64,000 nucleotides of DNA from Manihot esculenta (lineage: Eukaryota; Streptophyta; Magnoliopsida; Malpighiales; Euphorbiaceae), in the NCBI RefSeq assembly GCF_001659605.2, contig NC_035176.2:33102716-33166715 (forward strand), in the 5' to 3' direction. Both the position numbers and the translations under genes were made by a program. Every line of letters starts with the position of its first letter. Position 1 is the stretch's first letter. The notes under the pieces were generated by a model, which saw nothing but the letters and a program-made list of their open reading frames with translations, was not told the origin of the DNA and searched no databases. Positions 20,391 to 33,457 of this stretch are shown piece after piece.

Positions 20391-21270
20391 ATGGGTCAAT
20401 CTCAATTCATTAAGGAAGCTAGCTTTAAATTGAAACAACAAAACCTGCTTCAGGATTTCCTGGGATTGCAAAAGGTTAGTCTTTTGGGTCTATTATCGAA
20501 TCTTCCAGTTTGTTTGTTTTGTTTAAGCATGCTTAATTGTTATCTCATTGTAGTGTGCTGGTTGGGTAATCTGTTTACTGTTGTTTGTTGTTTCCTTGTT
20601 TTCATTGCAAGTAGCTATGTTGGTTATCTTATGGTTCTTATTCTGAGTAGGTTCGTGGTGAGCTTTGTTTGCTGATTTTTTTATGGTTGCTTTTGTATGC
20701 TGAAGAGAAAAGAAATTGATGGTGAATTATTTGTATTATTGTTTGGTTTCAAAGTTTGGGATTGGTAACTCACCACAAGTTAATACTCACCGTTTTAATT
20801 TCAGAGTAAAGAATCTGTTTCTGATTTTCTTTGTACATCATTGGTTTCTGATGATATTTTCTTCAGGATTTTGTTTCAAAGAAGAGAAAATTGCAGATGA
20901 CAAAGCAGAAGAGAGACATTCTATTGGCTGAAGTTCGGTATGTACTTGGCTTCCCTGCATTGCCTGGATTCTTACAAGTTGTCGCTTGAAATACTTGGAT
21001 GTGAAGATGCTTCACTCCTGGACTTAACCCCTTTCTTTTTCTCTGAATTTTAGCTTTTTAAGGCAGAGGCATAAATATTTAATGGCTATGCAGTGGCATA
21101 ATCTTCAGCAGGCTCAAGAACCAATTCCACCACAAAATTCATCTATGCAAACTGAGGATGTTGGGAAATTGTGGAGAACAGAGACAAAGCTCAAGAATGG
21201 CATAATCAATGGCAAAAGAGTTAAGAAGAAAATCTCATGGAAAGATCAGTCAACTGTAATGAAGGTTTAA
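20391..21270 (+). CDS. Small lysine-rich plant protein of unknown function, coiled coil
   Basis: Three exons, 20391-20474, 20867-20937 and 21054-21270, join with GT-AG borders into 123 residues. I do not recognise a named family. The middle (~29-65: FVSKKRKLQMTKQKRDILLA, then EVRFLRQRHKYL) looks like a basic helical coiled coil. The C-terminal part is polar with a basic patch (NGKRVKKKISWKDQ) that could be a nuclear signal. I chose ATG 20391 (MGQSQF) because the frame joins cleanly. An in-frame ATG at 20376 would add five residues, and the frame is open back to 20301. The exon phases and clean frame support a real gene. The function is unknown; a nuclear protein is a guess. Confidence 0.65.
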
Positions 21271-21923
21271 ATGTCTTATATTTCGTTAGCCAATAATGAA
21301 TAGCATCGCAGTTAAATAATTGCATAGCCAATAATGAATAGCATCGCAGTTGAATAATTGAATGAATTGTTAATAGCATTGGAAATTCTCTTGGTTTCTT
21401 TACATTTTAGCAGTGGAAACTGTAAAGAGAAATTTCAATGCTTTGATATACATAGAAATGACTTTAGTGAAGTACCCATTAATCAATTTGGCTTTATTAT
21501 CCTTGGTTTTAGGTTTGCAGTATTTTTCAGTGTGAGATTATTTTGACTGGCATTCCTGACACCTCTTATTATTATTTTTATTATTATTATTATTATTAAG
21601 AATATAGCGTTTGAATAAGTTTGTACTTCATTTATGTTCTTGAATCTTGCCTTCCTTTATAGTTGCTTCCTTGGGGATGCACGTATTATAGCAGATTGTG
21701 GGTAAATTGGGAAGCTAGTGAAGTTGTGCCTTTATATATCATTCCTCTGTTTTGGGTTATTGTTGTAGCTATATGGGAAGATTTTGGATTGGGCCTTCTT
21801 TGTCATAGCAGATTTTGGATTTTGGATTTATCATTCCCTTCCAAGTGATCTTTTTCTCACTGTAGTTCCTGGATGTATAAAATAATACAAGATCTTATTA
21901 ACAGTTTTCTTTGATGTTTATTA
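21271..21923. other. Convergent intergenic spacer with TTA microsatellite
   Basis: Between the 3' ends of the plus-strand unknown gene and the minus-strand TPD1-like gene. It contains an ATT/TTA run at about 21567-21597 and a short direct repeat (gccaataatgaatagcatcg at ~21290 and ~21328). No gene recognised. Confidence 0.6.
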
Positions 21924-22480
21924 CTAACAAAGTGTGGAAGAAACTGAAAGAGGGAACTGGGAGGCAGCTGCATATCTGAAGGAGAGGGCTGAACCAGCAG
22001 CTAGTGGTTCTCCATTGTTGACTACACGGTCATTTCTAGCAAGTTTCTTGAATATTTTGGTGTTGATGAAGATTCCAGAGCTGAAATCACAAATGAGATG
22101 CATATTGGCAATGGAACATCCAGTTGAACAAGTGTTAGTAATTTCCACCGAGAAAGTTTGTGTCCCATCTGGTTGCATACCCACTTGGCCTTGTGCAATT
22201 GCTATGTCATTCTTTGAACACTGGTCAGCCTCTCCAGTAATAGTAGTCCCTGCATATATAAAAACTCTCAGGAATTAGATTTCCCCTCTATAACATAGAG
22301 AAGAATTTAGTTTTTCATCAAGAATATGCAGGGGCATTATCCAGATCAGTAACACAATATATACATATATATACCATGCGATAGAGCTTCATCGTGGTGG
22401 TGGTGGCGGACGGAATCAACAACAGCCGGGACTGAGAGGATGAAAATAATGCAGAGAATCAAGTAGAGGTTTGATGCCAT
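21924..22480 (-). CDS. TPD1-like small secreted cysteine-containing protein
   Basis: Two exons, 22480-22375 and 22249-21924, encode 143 residues. Residues 1-23 (MASNLYLILCIIFILSVPAV...) are a typical signal peptide, followed by a His run (HHHHD). Exon 2 holds the TPD1-type domain: QCSKNDIAIAQG, then TFSVEITNTCSTGCSIANMH, LICDFSSG, an asparagine/glycine turn and a conserved-looking SFRYA...PLSVSSTLC end. TPD1 of Arabidopsis is a ligand of the EMS1 receptor kinase in anther tapetum specification; relatives have broader, mostly unknown roles. The mature part has five cysteines (46, 76, 80, 89, 143). Position 110 is Arg where I expect Cys in TPD1. The frame is open upstream to 22543, but ATG 22480 gives the proper signal peptide. 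Confidence 0.8.
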
Positions 22481-23449
22481 TTTAGAGTGATGGGTGGTGA
22501 TGCTTCTTGCAAAGCCAGTAAACGACGGAAATGTAAATTGCAATTGTTTAAAGGGTTTCTTATAGCCAGCCCTTGATTAGGGCAGTAATCAAGAGCCAGA
22601 CAACTGGTTTAATTGCCATTAGTCGTTATAACATTTTATTAAATATGGCGATTAAATTTGATTTATAATAAAATGCAAGTAATTTCTAACAAATGTTTAT
22701 CAAGGTGAATAACATATGATATTTAATCATAAATGGCAAAAAATGTAGAATTCATTGATGAAAAATAAATGTTATCAATTTGGTACATCTTCATGAGATT
22801 GGTTTTATATATAGAAAATAAAAAATTAAATTCATATATTATTAATGATGTCTTTTCCATTTTAAGCCGTTTAATATTACAATTTATTAGGACCAGTTTG
22901 GCTTTTGGTTAAGAAAAATATTGTACATTCAAACTTATTGTTTAAAATGAAATTAAACATGCTTATTACAAAGGCATGATCTTATCAAGTCCAGGTGACA
23001 AAATCTGGAATCATGCTATAAATCCCTACTTGGAAAGAATTGAAAAAGAAAATACTGAAACTTCTTAGTAGATTAAATCAAACAGAACCAAACTAGAGAG
23101 AAAATCAAACTAAACAATTTGAAATTTTCAATCCATAGAACTAAATTCTGCCCACCCCTAATAGCATGAGGCCTAATCAACTAAGCTTTTCAAATTCTCC
23201 AGAAAACATGGATTAAGTAACCAGGTTATAAATGCACTCTAGATTAAGGAGATAAATGCTGTTCTCAAAAGAGCTATACATTTTATTGAATGTGATAATG
23301 TGATTCAAACATAAAGCACTTCATGTTAAATCATCTACAAAGATATAAAAGGATCCAACTTTTCAAGAAAGTGAAGTACCCTTGTACATTTTTCAACCCA
23401 CATGGCTGCACAATGGTTGCATCTGAAGATAGATATCAACAGATAGCAG
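22481..23449. other. Intergenic spacer, no gene recognised
   Basis: AT-rich DNA between the TPD1-like start and the PP2C stop. It includes the 5' flank of the former and the presumed 3' untranslated region of the latter. Confidence 0.6.
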
Positions 23450-26400
23450 CTACTTCAATTCGTTTTCATTTTGTTTAGATCCATCGTCAGCAGATTCAGT
23501 TCCTGAGGATTGCTCATTTGCGGAAGAAGTGCGCTGGATTGGTTTCTTAAACTGCACCAAGATCATGGTCATGTTGTCACATCCTTCACCGCTTGCCGTC
23601 GATGGCGCCAAACACCTATCCAGTACTCTCTCGCACACTACAGAAAGCTTGCTTTCCTGCATTGATCAAGTGTAGAAATAGTATTACGCTTTACAACAAT
23701 AACAACTAAGTTTTATTCCCAAACTAGTTGAGATCGGCTATGTAGATCATTTTTCTTCATGCAACTCTATCAGAGACTAGAATTGAAAAACTTTTGATAT
23801 TACTTTCTTCCATGTTATTTTATATCTCCCCAACCCCCAACCATTAATTTATCACATTTTTATATGGGTGCATTGGAAACTTTGCGTTGGATAGGAATGA
23901 ACCATCCTGATCAACACTCTCATTTTATACTGAATGTGAGCTAACAGTTGATCAAAGATAGAAGTGCACCATTTATTTCACCAGCAAATACTGTTTTATT
24001 CTTGATAATTTGATGTGTTTTCTAGTCCAAGCAGTTGTTTATAACGTTTACACTTTACGCTAAACGAATTTCAATGGAGAAAGTACAAAAAGGCAGAAAG
24101 TAAAAACTAAACTAACTGGTATACTAAGATCCTAACAGCAGTCTAAATGAACACATACCGTTCTCAGTTGTTCGTGAACAAAATCTACTAGTTGCTGGCT
24201 TGACAAGCAGTCCCTGAAATACCCAATAGTGAACAATCATCTACTCGTAATCTTTAGGAATGATTCAATGGGAGCATATAACTTATGATCATAAAGCACA
24301 ACACTGAGAGCCTATCCATATGATCAAAACAGTCACCGACTCTGTGAAATGAGTAATTTATGAAACTTCTGGGTAAACAAAAGCTCATCTTTGTACTAAG
24401 CGTAAATGGCAATTAGCCATACTGAAAACCTCACCATGCAATATTCACTAAATTAAGCAGAAGACAGAAATGTGGCTGGTGAATCAATGAGAAGCGCGCC
24501 AGAAGAACCCAATAGGAAAACAAAAAGAGAACCTAGATGTATCATGTAGAAAATTTAATGATGCACATCAGTAAACCTCATTTATTGAAACTGGATTCAT
24601 CTCTGAATTCGATACAATGTAGGCATTGCATTTCAGTTGCAAAATCTACAGATATTTTATTCCTTTGTAAAAGCCAATCCCAAATAATTACATAATGTAC
24701 TCAGCCTAATAGAAGTGATTAACATCACCATATCATGAACAATTATGTTAAACAAATATGAAACAAAAGCCTTAGAAGAATACCATATTCCATCGCATGC
24801 TAGCACAATAAATTCATCATCATCGCATAGCTCAACCTAGTTAACAATAGAAAAACAAAAAAGTAATCAAGGACATGCAGAGAGAAGGCACATGATCTAT
24901 ATATGTAAAATGGAGATTTGAATAAATTGTTGATATTGCACAAAGAAAAATGTGCATACGGTGTTTATATCTGGATTGGCTGTTACAATTTGCTTTTCAG
25001 CAGGCAAAAATTTATTCTGCTTGAATTCCATGTCACCTGCATTACAAGGAAAAAAAATACTGATGAACATGCACATGTGGATGTGGACACCTGCTAATTA
25101 ACATGCAATTTTTGCATGCTAAAAATTTGGTGGAAAGGAAAACATCAAGACAACTTGTTGATTTGGAAAAAGGCCCCACCTAAGCCTTAGTTCCATCAAA
25201 TGATACCGCCATTTCCATAAACCAAAAGAAATAGAAAGAAAAAAAAAAAAAAAAACTCCTCATGAAATAATACCACAATTTAGTGGCTTTTAGGGTTGAG
25301 GAGACTATGCAAGTTGATATTTTTTGTCAATCCGTACTCACATAACAATGGATGGACATGGGTCCAGTCTATGGGCAAGGATGCAATTACATAAATTCTA
25401 ATTAGAAAACCAAAAATTTGTGTAAAAGTTCATGAGAAATCAGCTAAAGTACCGATAGCTCTTGCAAGATTCAAACTGCCATTGACCCGTCCTGCATGTA
25501 TGAAACCACCAGCTTTCAATATCCTGTCTCTCTCAGCCTCAAGATCCGGTTTGTGATCTCTAGAAAGATTATATGCCTGCATCAAAGAAATCACATTAAA
25601 AACAAGAGAGAAATAAATTGGAAAATAGACACTACAATAGCTATTTGCCAAAATATATATTCTAACACCATACTCCTGAATGCCATAGCCCTTCGCGCAT
25701 CTTGCAATTGGATGAATTTGCTAACTAGGCATAGTGAAGAAAGCAAGGATGCAAGTTTCCATGGGGGAAGAACCTTCCCTTTGAAACTTTCTCAAGAACA
25801 AAACCCAATTATTATTTCTAGTTAATTGAAAATACCTGGCCCTTTCTAGATATTACACATCGAGAATCACCAGCATTAGCAACAATAATTTGGTTGTTCC
25901 TAATAATTGCAACACAAGCTGTGCTTCCAGAAGTTGGTCCAGCAAAATCAGAGTGCGGTCCCTGATCACATATTCAGGGTAAATGACTTGTAACCATTTA
26001 GATGCTAGAAAGAATTGCAAAGGATCCACAATTGCATCACGCAGAGTTGCACTATATTAGAAGACAATAATACGAGGTTAGATCCTTTATTTTATAAAAT
26101 ACCTCTTCAAAAGCCCAATTGTCAGGTTGGCAATTACTATCACTACCCCTTGGAGACCATATCAACCCTTCTATCATGCCCGTGAACTTGTTTATTTTAT
26201 CACCCAATACAGCTAATTCCCGCCATCCTCTTTGTCCACGCATCATCTCATCCATTCTGGAAGACACACTCACAGCATCTTATTAATAAGGAAAGATAAG
26301 TCACAGACATATCAGCTCCCAGATGACATAATATCAATGAAAAAGGGCCAAACTTTCCAAGATACAAAATACAACACAACGAAGAAAAGCAATTAACACC

Positions 26401-28631
26401 ACTGAGACTCCATATTAAAATAATAGGATGGAAGCTTATATTTTTTTTGTATTAACAAAGAAAATTCATAATATATTGGGACTCCATTGTTAATGTCATC
26501 CAAGAGAATACAGTAGAAATGCTAGTTAAAACTGCAGCTAGACATCACAGCAGAGGAAGATATGAAAAATGCATCATTTATGGGCATAACCACATACACA
26601 ACAGCCACTTAGAAACACTTGGTCATTCAGGAAAGTAAGCACACAAATGATCCTATTGTCTGCTTAAAATACTACAAAGGGGAAGAAAAATATGAAGGAA
26701 CTTCCAGCAACTAAATGGAGCAACCTGAAAAATGCTTTCTGCAAAGCAGTTCCAATATCTCCAGCTGAATAAGCTTCACTCCTCAGGACCTGCTGATGAA
26801 GGAACTTTGCACAAAATTTTGCAACTACTTTACCTGCAAGTTCCCAGAACAAGGTTAGTAAAAATAAAAGCCAGTTATTACCAACACGCAGCATAAATAC
26901 GATGAATTTCTAGGCATAATGACAAGACAATTCTGAGTAAAAGCTCTGCACAAGTCCAGGTATATCTGGTATTCCTTCAGAGCTAAGAGGCTATCCTTGT
27001 AACATCGAGTACAAAAAACAAAAGAAGGAACGCTTAGGACAAAAATAATTTGTTTCCTGAGCCTCATGATACCATTGTTTCCTAGATGCAGCCACATTCC
27101 ATGTGTACAGAACAACAATAGTATTTTATCTGGCTGAAAAAGAAAATCATGCAGATCTAAATTGCATAAGATTTGAAGAAATCTGAATGATAGACTTTAA
27201 AGTTACCATAAAACCTAATTGGAAAAATAAATAAATAAATTTAAGATCTCGAAGATTCTAAGTCAATTTGCCAAACATCTAGATATTCATTAAACAAATT
27301 CATTTACTTAACTATTACAGCATCACATACTTTGATATGTCTAAGGTTGCATACATCAGCCCTCCCTATGTATGGGATGCTTTGTGCATTGGATCACCCT
27401 TTATACTTTGATGTGTCACAGAAATTTAAGCACAGTTAAAATGGCAGTAAACATTCATCAAAAGTTCACAACAAAACACCAAAGACATCATTTTTGTTGT
27501 TAAATTTGAAAACATAACTCAAGATACTAAAACAATAGAACCAGTAATGGTGCACAATAAAGATAAGAACTGCATTGTAGGTTATATAGCACATAAAAAT
27601 ACCTGAACCTCCCAATTCTTACCTCCATGGCCATCATAAACACCGAAGAACGAAGTGGAAGCATCCAAATTAGGTATTGCAGCATGCTAAGCAAAAACAA
27701 AAAAATTATAATAACTAACATAATATGTAATGCAATGCGGCGACCAAAAAGGACACGTTTATATTGTCTATATCAGAATACAGAACATAGAACAAACATT
27801 CATAAAATAATGTTCAAAAATAACAAATTTATGTATAATAACCCAATCTTTAAAAGAAAGATTTAAATATATATAGAACATAATTTTAAGAAAAAGGGGA
27901 AATAGAAGATATGCCTGATCAATTAATGAGACGTTTTAGCAGAAGGTGTCCTACTGCCTTTGGCATTGTGAATCAAGTACAGTTTCCCAAGGCTGTATCA
28001 TGATGAGCAACCATTTCCAAAAGCTTCAAATATATATTTAGGTATTCCTATATTTTTGTATCTTTTCTAGATAAGGAGACCGCCTTTCCCAGCCCACAAA
28101 GGGTTGAAATGAAAAATTCAATGATAAATAAGTCAAATAGATATCTCACACAGTGATAATCAGACAACTTAATCATATGCTAAACTGATTCGAAAATCCT
28201 AATTAGTTAAGGAGGGCAGTCTATTATTTTTATTGAAATGATAAACTCATAGAGCCTACAATGAACTTTACAATGCATTAGTTTCCTATCACAGTCAAAG
28301 ACAAATGAGACTGTGCCTAACAAAGTTTATCAGCAGCAGTAACCATATAACATCATACATTCTAGATTCCCACTTAACACCATCACAACCTTATATATAT
28401 AGAGAGAGAGAGATATGTATAGATAGATATGTATGTAGGATCAAAGTTGCCACTAATAGTAAAAGGACTTCAACGCTTATGATATTTAGATAACATGCTA
28501 AATCAATTACTCACAGAATCTTCCATCGTTGCGCGCCAACCTTGCATGGATGACAAGCCATATCTGAGCCTATCATTCTCACCCTCCTCTGAGAATTTTT
28601 CTGTTTTAGGAGAGCTGAGGTATATACCCAT
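23450..28631 (-). CDS. Protein phosphatase 2C (PPM family), clade of Arabidopsis PP2C 21/60
   Basis: Ten coding exons (minus strand): 28631-28515, 27686-27623, 26833-26725, 26256-26103, 25961-25836, 25576-25453, 25036-24960, 24836-24784, 24213-24159 and 23656-23450. All are GT-AG and join into 361 residues, the usual length for this clade. Metal-site motifs are intact: GWRATMED (31-38), VYDGHGGK (55-62), AGDSRC (178-183), CDGIWD (271-276) and GCDNMT (318-323). It should dephosphorylate phospho-Ser/Thr using Mn or Mg. The N-terminal MGIYLSSP offers a Gly-2 as in myristoylated PP2Cs, but that is only a possibility. A 3' splice site six bases before the ATG (exon restart at 28637) implies a 5' UTR intron; a matching donor is at 29577. 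The closest subtype was judged from memory of conserved blocks. The substrate is unknown. Confidence 0.93.
23693..23780 (+). mobile_element. Possible Au-like SINE fragment in the last PP2C intron
   Basis: The words ttattcccaaactagttgag and atcggctatgtagatca resemble the widespread plant SINE 3' module (tagttggggtcggctacatg type). Only this part is recognisable. There is no clear A/B box or flanking duplication. Confidence 0.4.
28060..28360 (+). repeat. Diverged repeat, copy A (in first PP2C coding intron)
   Basis: This segment is similar along its length to 33835-34140. Shared words include gtgataatcag/gtgacaatcag, aaaatcctaatta, gaagtctatta-like, gcctaac then agtttat, and gcagtaaccatata. 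Both are on the same strand. It looks like an old dispersed element or local duplication. No termini are defined. Confidence 0.65.
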
Positions 28632-29640
28632 CTCAATCTGAAATACAAAGGAAGGATGCAGTGACAAGGATGAGGGCGAAAACAGCAAAGTAACAGAACG
28701 ATGTCCAACAACTTCAGCCAGAAACCCAAACATAAAACGCTACTTATTGCCAGAACAAATAATAGCTCCCATGACCATTGCAGCCTAGATGTTTTCTTTG
28801 GTTAGTGAGAAACTGAAGTCAAACTACAGCAATTTTTTTTTCTGTGTTCTTCAAAATCAAGATTGAAGCTTCAAACTCAAAGACGTTTCTATTCCAAAGG
28901 TTCCTCAACCAACCAAAACTGATGGTTATGTCATTTGCTGATCAAATCGTAATCATAAACAAGCAAGAATAAAAATAAAAAATAAATCAGGATCAATTTG
29001 GATGACCGGATGGTTACAAGAAAAAATATCCACACCTAAAAACACAAAACGACATCCCAACTACAAAAACTACCGATCAAGATCTAATATAAAAAATGAA
29101 TAAAGTAATTACAAGAAACACAGGAAATGCAATCATGGAACAATCTAATATTCAAATCAGAGAGAATAACTGAAAACAAGATGTTAAGACACTTAAATAA
29201 AAGAGAAATACAAGATACAAACACCACATGCTAATTTGAACCCGCAGTAAAATAATAATAATAAAAGACAAAACTTTAACTTTCCATGAAAAGAAGGCTT
29301 CTAAACCAGCAATAGCAAAGACAATTCTCAAAAATGAATAAGACAATATTTGCAAATAGATTCATAAACCTCGCTGCCCACTTTTACCTGCCCAACTAGG
29401 CTGCGTATGGAGCTTGGTATCAGAAGCAAACAATAGGAAGAGGAACAGAAAGCGAACAGTATTTGGAACTGAAATGTTGTCAAAGCTAAGACAGACCCAT
29501 CAGAGAAGATTAAAGGGGGCAAAAAACACTATAATCAAGAGCAAGAATTCAACAGAGAAAAGGACAAAGCCACTTACTTTGATAACTTAAGCATATAAAA
29601 CCAGAAAAAGACAGAAACTTTATCTAGAAATGGTGATATT
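28632..29640 (-). other. Likely 5' untranslated region and leader intron of the PP2C gene
   Basis: The acceptor tttgtatttcag ends at 28638 (minus strand), leaving only ATTGAG before the ATG. A strong donor (aaa followed by gtaagt) sits at 29577-29576. That predicts a leader intron of about 940 bp and an untranslated first exon between 29578 and about 29640 or beyond. The transcription start is not located. Confidence 0.5.
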
Positions 29641-31924
29641 TTTGAGCTTTGGTGGACTGATGAGAAGACGGGTTGTTGAAGCCGGAGTTTCTTGCTCTCC
29701 CCTTGTAAAGAATGGAAATTGGAAAATAGAACGCTTTGATTTTAACTGTTTTTTTTTTTTTTTTAAATTTTTGTCGAACTTTGATTTTAACTGTTACGGT
29801 TTGTATTGTTGGGTTTTGATGAGGATTTAATATTCTGGTCGTGTCAGCAACAAAGAAGTTGTATTATGCTATTAGCTGTCTTGATTTGCTTCCCCCCTTA
29901 GCCACAAGATTTGCTCTTGAGTTCTATTAATTAATAATTATTTATGATTTTTTTTAGAATTTTAGAAAAAGGGTATTTTTGAGTTTTAATCTACTACCAG
30001 ATTTTTTTCCAATTAAATCTCAATAATTTATTCAGATTCGGGTATCGAATCCCTTAATTAGTTAATCTCCACTGGATATGAATTGTGGTTCACGATATGC
30101 AAATTAATTATTTCATTAAAATTCTTTCTTTCAGTTTAAATAATAGAAATCTTAAAATTGCAAAAAAAAAAAAATTACCTTAAAAAATTATATATTACAA
30201 AATGTATTTGGACTTATCATGGTTTCCTTTATTTTTAATTCAATTTAATTTTATAACCATCTAAATAATTTATTTATTTTTAAATAAACTAATACATAAT
30301 AAAATACAATGAACTCACTGTAAATTCACGAGACAAGTAATTTAGTTTATATATGATGCAAGAATAAGAAAAAAATCCTAGGAAAATGGGGAAATTTTGG
30401 ATTTTTTTCATATGTGAAAAATTGAAGAAATGAAAAGGACAAGTCATGATATCTCCTCCACCGTCAATTATCCTTCCTTTTGAGTGTATGGCAATTTTTT
30501 TTTTTCCCTTTATTCGTACAATTGCTATTATCCATACCAATTATTCTTAAAAAAAAAAAAAAAGGACAAAGAAAAGTCTCATGCTTAAAATGCAAAGATC
30601 TTTAAGCAAAATTTTGAAAATTTGAATTTATATAATTTAATTAAAAGAATAACGAAATTATATATTTAATACTGTAAATGAAAAATTAATTTGATCTATT
30701 TAATCTTATTGTTAAATTTTTAAATGAAAAATTGTATATTAATTGCATTAAATAATAAAACAAATTTGGATATATTTTTAATTGATATTTAGACTATTTG
30801 TTTACAAAAATAATTTGAAATAATAAAATAATTTTTTTCATTATTTCATTTTAATTTAAAAAATAAAAATATATTAATAAATTAATATATATTTTTTAAT
30901 AAAATTTTCAAAACGTAATCAAATTTTTGTAATCAGAATAATATTTTTTATTAATTATATTTTTTTGTTTGAAATAAATAGATTCTTAAAATACACTTAA
31001 ATTTCAATGTCAAATCAGAGTTCAGTCCCCTTTCACAATTTGATATGACATCGCAAATAATTATTCCCTTAAATTTTCGTGTTGGCATTTAATTCAATAA
31101 TTCACCATTGGACATTAGGAAAAAAAAAAACAATTATTCTGCCTGTCTCACTTTTGATTATCCATCTATTAAATTCATAGAAAATTTTATCAACTATATC
31201 AATGATGAAATATTATATTTAATTTTATTTCTTTTATGATATAAAATTTAATAATAATATAAATAAATATATATAATTCTTTCACACTACTTTTAATTTT
31301 ACATTTATTTTATTTTTTAATTTATTAATTATTATATACACCAATCAATTTATATTATTTTTTTATAAATTTAATCAATTACAATATAATTTTATTTCGA
31401 TCACATCATTAATTTAATTTTAAACATCACATTTTATATAAAAATACAACATAAATTATGTATACTTTAAATTCAAAATGAAGCTTAAATTGTAAACTGA
31501 AATTGTATAAATTGTTTTTCCCATGGAGTGAGTGGTCTGTGTCTAAACTTGCCTCCAAGGAAGATGATAAGGACTACTTTGTTAATCAAAGCTGCAATAA
31601 TTTTCTTTTGGAAATGTAAGGGAAAGTGATTGGTTAAAATATACCTAAATCACTCAAAGTCAGGCAATCATCTTTTTCTATTTCAAAATTCTCTCTCTCT
31701 CTCTCTCTTTTTCTTTTTTTCTTCAAATTTAAAACCTTTTTTACAAAGTTAGATTAAACAAATGAAAAGAAAAGGAAAACTAGCAGCAAAGCTGTGGGTG
31801 GGTTGATTTTCATAAGCACGTTTTCCAAGGAAATGTTTAAATAATAAATATTAATCCATCTTATCTGCCTAACTTTTACTGCATTTCAAGGAAAATTATT
31901 AACTTTAAGGTTAAATTAAAAAAA
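29641..31924. other. AT-rich intergenic DNA, no gene recognised
   Basis: Long A/T runs and poly-A/T tracts (for example near 29749, 30163, 30548 and 31120), plus a (TC)n tract near 31691-31707. PP2C promoter sequence should lie in the first part, and PPR 3' untranslated sequence in the last ~100 bp. Confidence 0.6.
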
Positions 31925-33457
31925 TTAACAAGTAATTATCATTTGTTGCCCAATTTCTCCAGCCAAGAACTTGTGAAACTCTCCACTAACTTCAATCACA
32001 CTTTGTCCGGCAATTTTAACAATGCCAGTGTCATTCATCATCTCTCTCCATCTGTTTGCTTCTTCCCATTTACCACATGATGCATACAAGTTAGCAAACA
32101 TCATCAGCTCCCCATCGCTAAGGTAGCAAGCTCTGGAAGAAATTACCTTTATCACTCTCTCACCAGTCTCAAGATCCTGGTGAATCACACAGGCACTAAG
32201 CAGTGCACCCAGGATGGCTTCTCCTGGTTCATATGGCATTGTTTCAAGCACCTCATATGCTTGATCAAGATGCCCAGCTCTACCCAGAAGATCAACCGTG
32301 CATCCGTAGTGCTCCAACTTGGGAGATATTCCAAAGTCCTCTTGCATGGAATTAAATAACTGGCAACCCTCTTGCACCAGACCTGAGTGGCCACAGGCAT
32401 TGAGCAGGCCGATGAAGGTAATATCATCAGGCTTTACAAGCTTCCTTCTCATCTTGTCAAAGAGTTCTAAAGCAGCATATCCCTGACCATGAAGGGCAAG
32501 CCCATAGATCATTGCATTCCAGCAATATATATCCTTAACTTGGGATTTATAAAACACTTGTAGAGCTTGTACTATGCTTCCACATTTGGCATACATGTCT
32601 ATCAAAGCTGTTGTCACATGGGGACTTGATGCAAGTCCACTATCAATGGCATATGTGTGGATTTTGGTTCCTGTTTCCAGCGATCCCAAATGCGCGCATG
32701 CCGATAAAACACTAGTCATTGTTAGATAATCTGGAGTGCAATTTGTCGTCTTCATTTCATCAAACAAATGAAGAGCCTCAGTGTAATGTTCATTCTGTAA
32801 ACATCCTGTGATCATTGTGTTCCATGTGATCTTATTTTTCACTGACATTTCCATGAATAACATGTGAGCCTCCTCCATATATCCAGCTCGGATATATGCT
32901 GATACCATTGAATTCCAAGAAACAATATCCTTCACTGCCATTTTATCAAAGATGCTTCTAGCAGACAATGCTTCCCCACAGCTTGAGTACCCAGAAATCA
33001 TGATATTGAAAGATGAGAGGTCCTTTAAAGGCATCAAATTGAACAGATGAACAGCATCTTCCATCTGGCCATTAGAAGCATGTGCATACAACATGGAGTT
33101 CCATGCAATCAAATCTTTCACAGGCATCTTTGCAAACACTTTACAAGCATCAACAATGCAATCAAGAGTTCCATACATGTTTATCAAAGCAGTTTGGAGA
33201 AAAGAATGCGCAAACAAACCAGTTTTTATTGCCTGACCATGAAGGGCATAGCCAATATGAGAGAGACAAATCTTCCCGGCAGCTTTGAGTAAAACAGGAA
33301 ATGTATAGTTATCAGCACGCAAGCCAAGTACTTGCATATTCACGTAAGTTAGAATAGCTTGTTCTGCATCCCCCACAAGCATGTGCTTCTTGATAAGCTC
33401 ATTCCATTTTCGTGCTTCTGGGGATGGGGAGAAGCAGTTGCAGGCTAAAACTGGCAT
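31925..33457 (-). CDS. PLS-class pentatricopeptide repeat protein with E domain
   Basis: Intronless frame of 510 residues, as usual for this family. About ten or eleven PPR units of alternating P, L and S type are readable, for example DLIAWNSMLYAHASNGQMED, DIVSWNSMVSAYIRAGYMEE, ITWNTMITGCLQNEHYTEAL, HVTTALIDMYAKCGSIVQAL, DIYCWNAMIYGLALHGQGYA and HYGCTVDLLGRAGHLDQAYE. After them comes an E-type C terminus (GEAILGALLSACVIHQDLET, then ANLYASCGKWEEANRWREMM and SVIEVSGEFHKFLAGE). There is no DYW deaminase. Such proteins bind organellar RNA sequence-specifically and mostly act in C-to-U editing with a separate deaminase. Target and organelle cannot be told; the N terminus before the first repeat is short (~25 residues), so targeting is uncertain. 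Confidence 0.9.
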   Translation of the reverse strand: MPVLACNCFSPSPEARKWNELIKKHMLVGDAEQAILTYVNMQVLGLRADNYTFPVLLKAAGKICLSHIGYALHGQAIKTGLFAHSFLQTALINMYGTLDCIVDACKVFAKMPVKDLIAWNSMLYAHASNGQMEDAVHLFNLMPLKDLSSFNIMISGYSSCGEALSARSIFDKMAVKDIVSWNSMVSAYIRAGYMEEAHMLFMEMSVKNKITWNTMITGCLQNEHYTEALHLFDEMKTTNCTPDYLTMTSVLSACAHLGSLETGTKIHTYAIDSGLASSPHVTTALIDMYAKCGSIVQALQVFYKSQVKDIYCWNAMIYGLALHGQGYAALELFDKMRRKLVKPDDITFIGLLNACGHSGLVQEGCQLFNSMQEDFGISPKLEHYGCTVDLLGRAGHLDQAYEVLETMPYEPGEAILGALLSACVIHQDLETGERVIKVISSRACYLSDGELMMFANLYASCGKWEEANRWREMMNDTGIVKIAGQSVIEVSGEFHKFLAGEIGQQMIITC

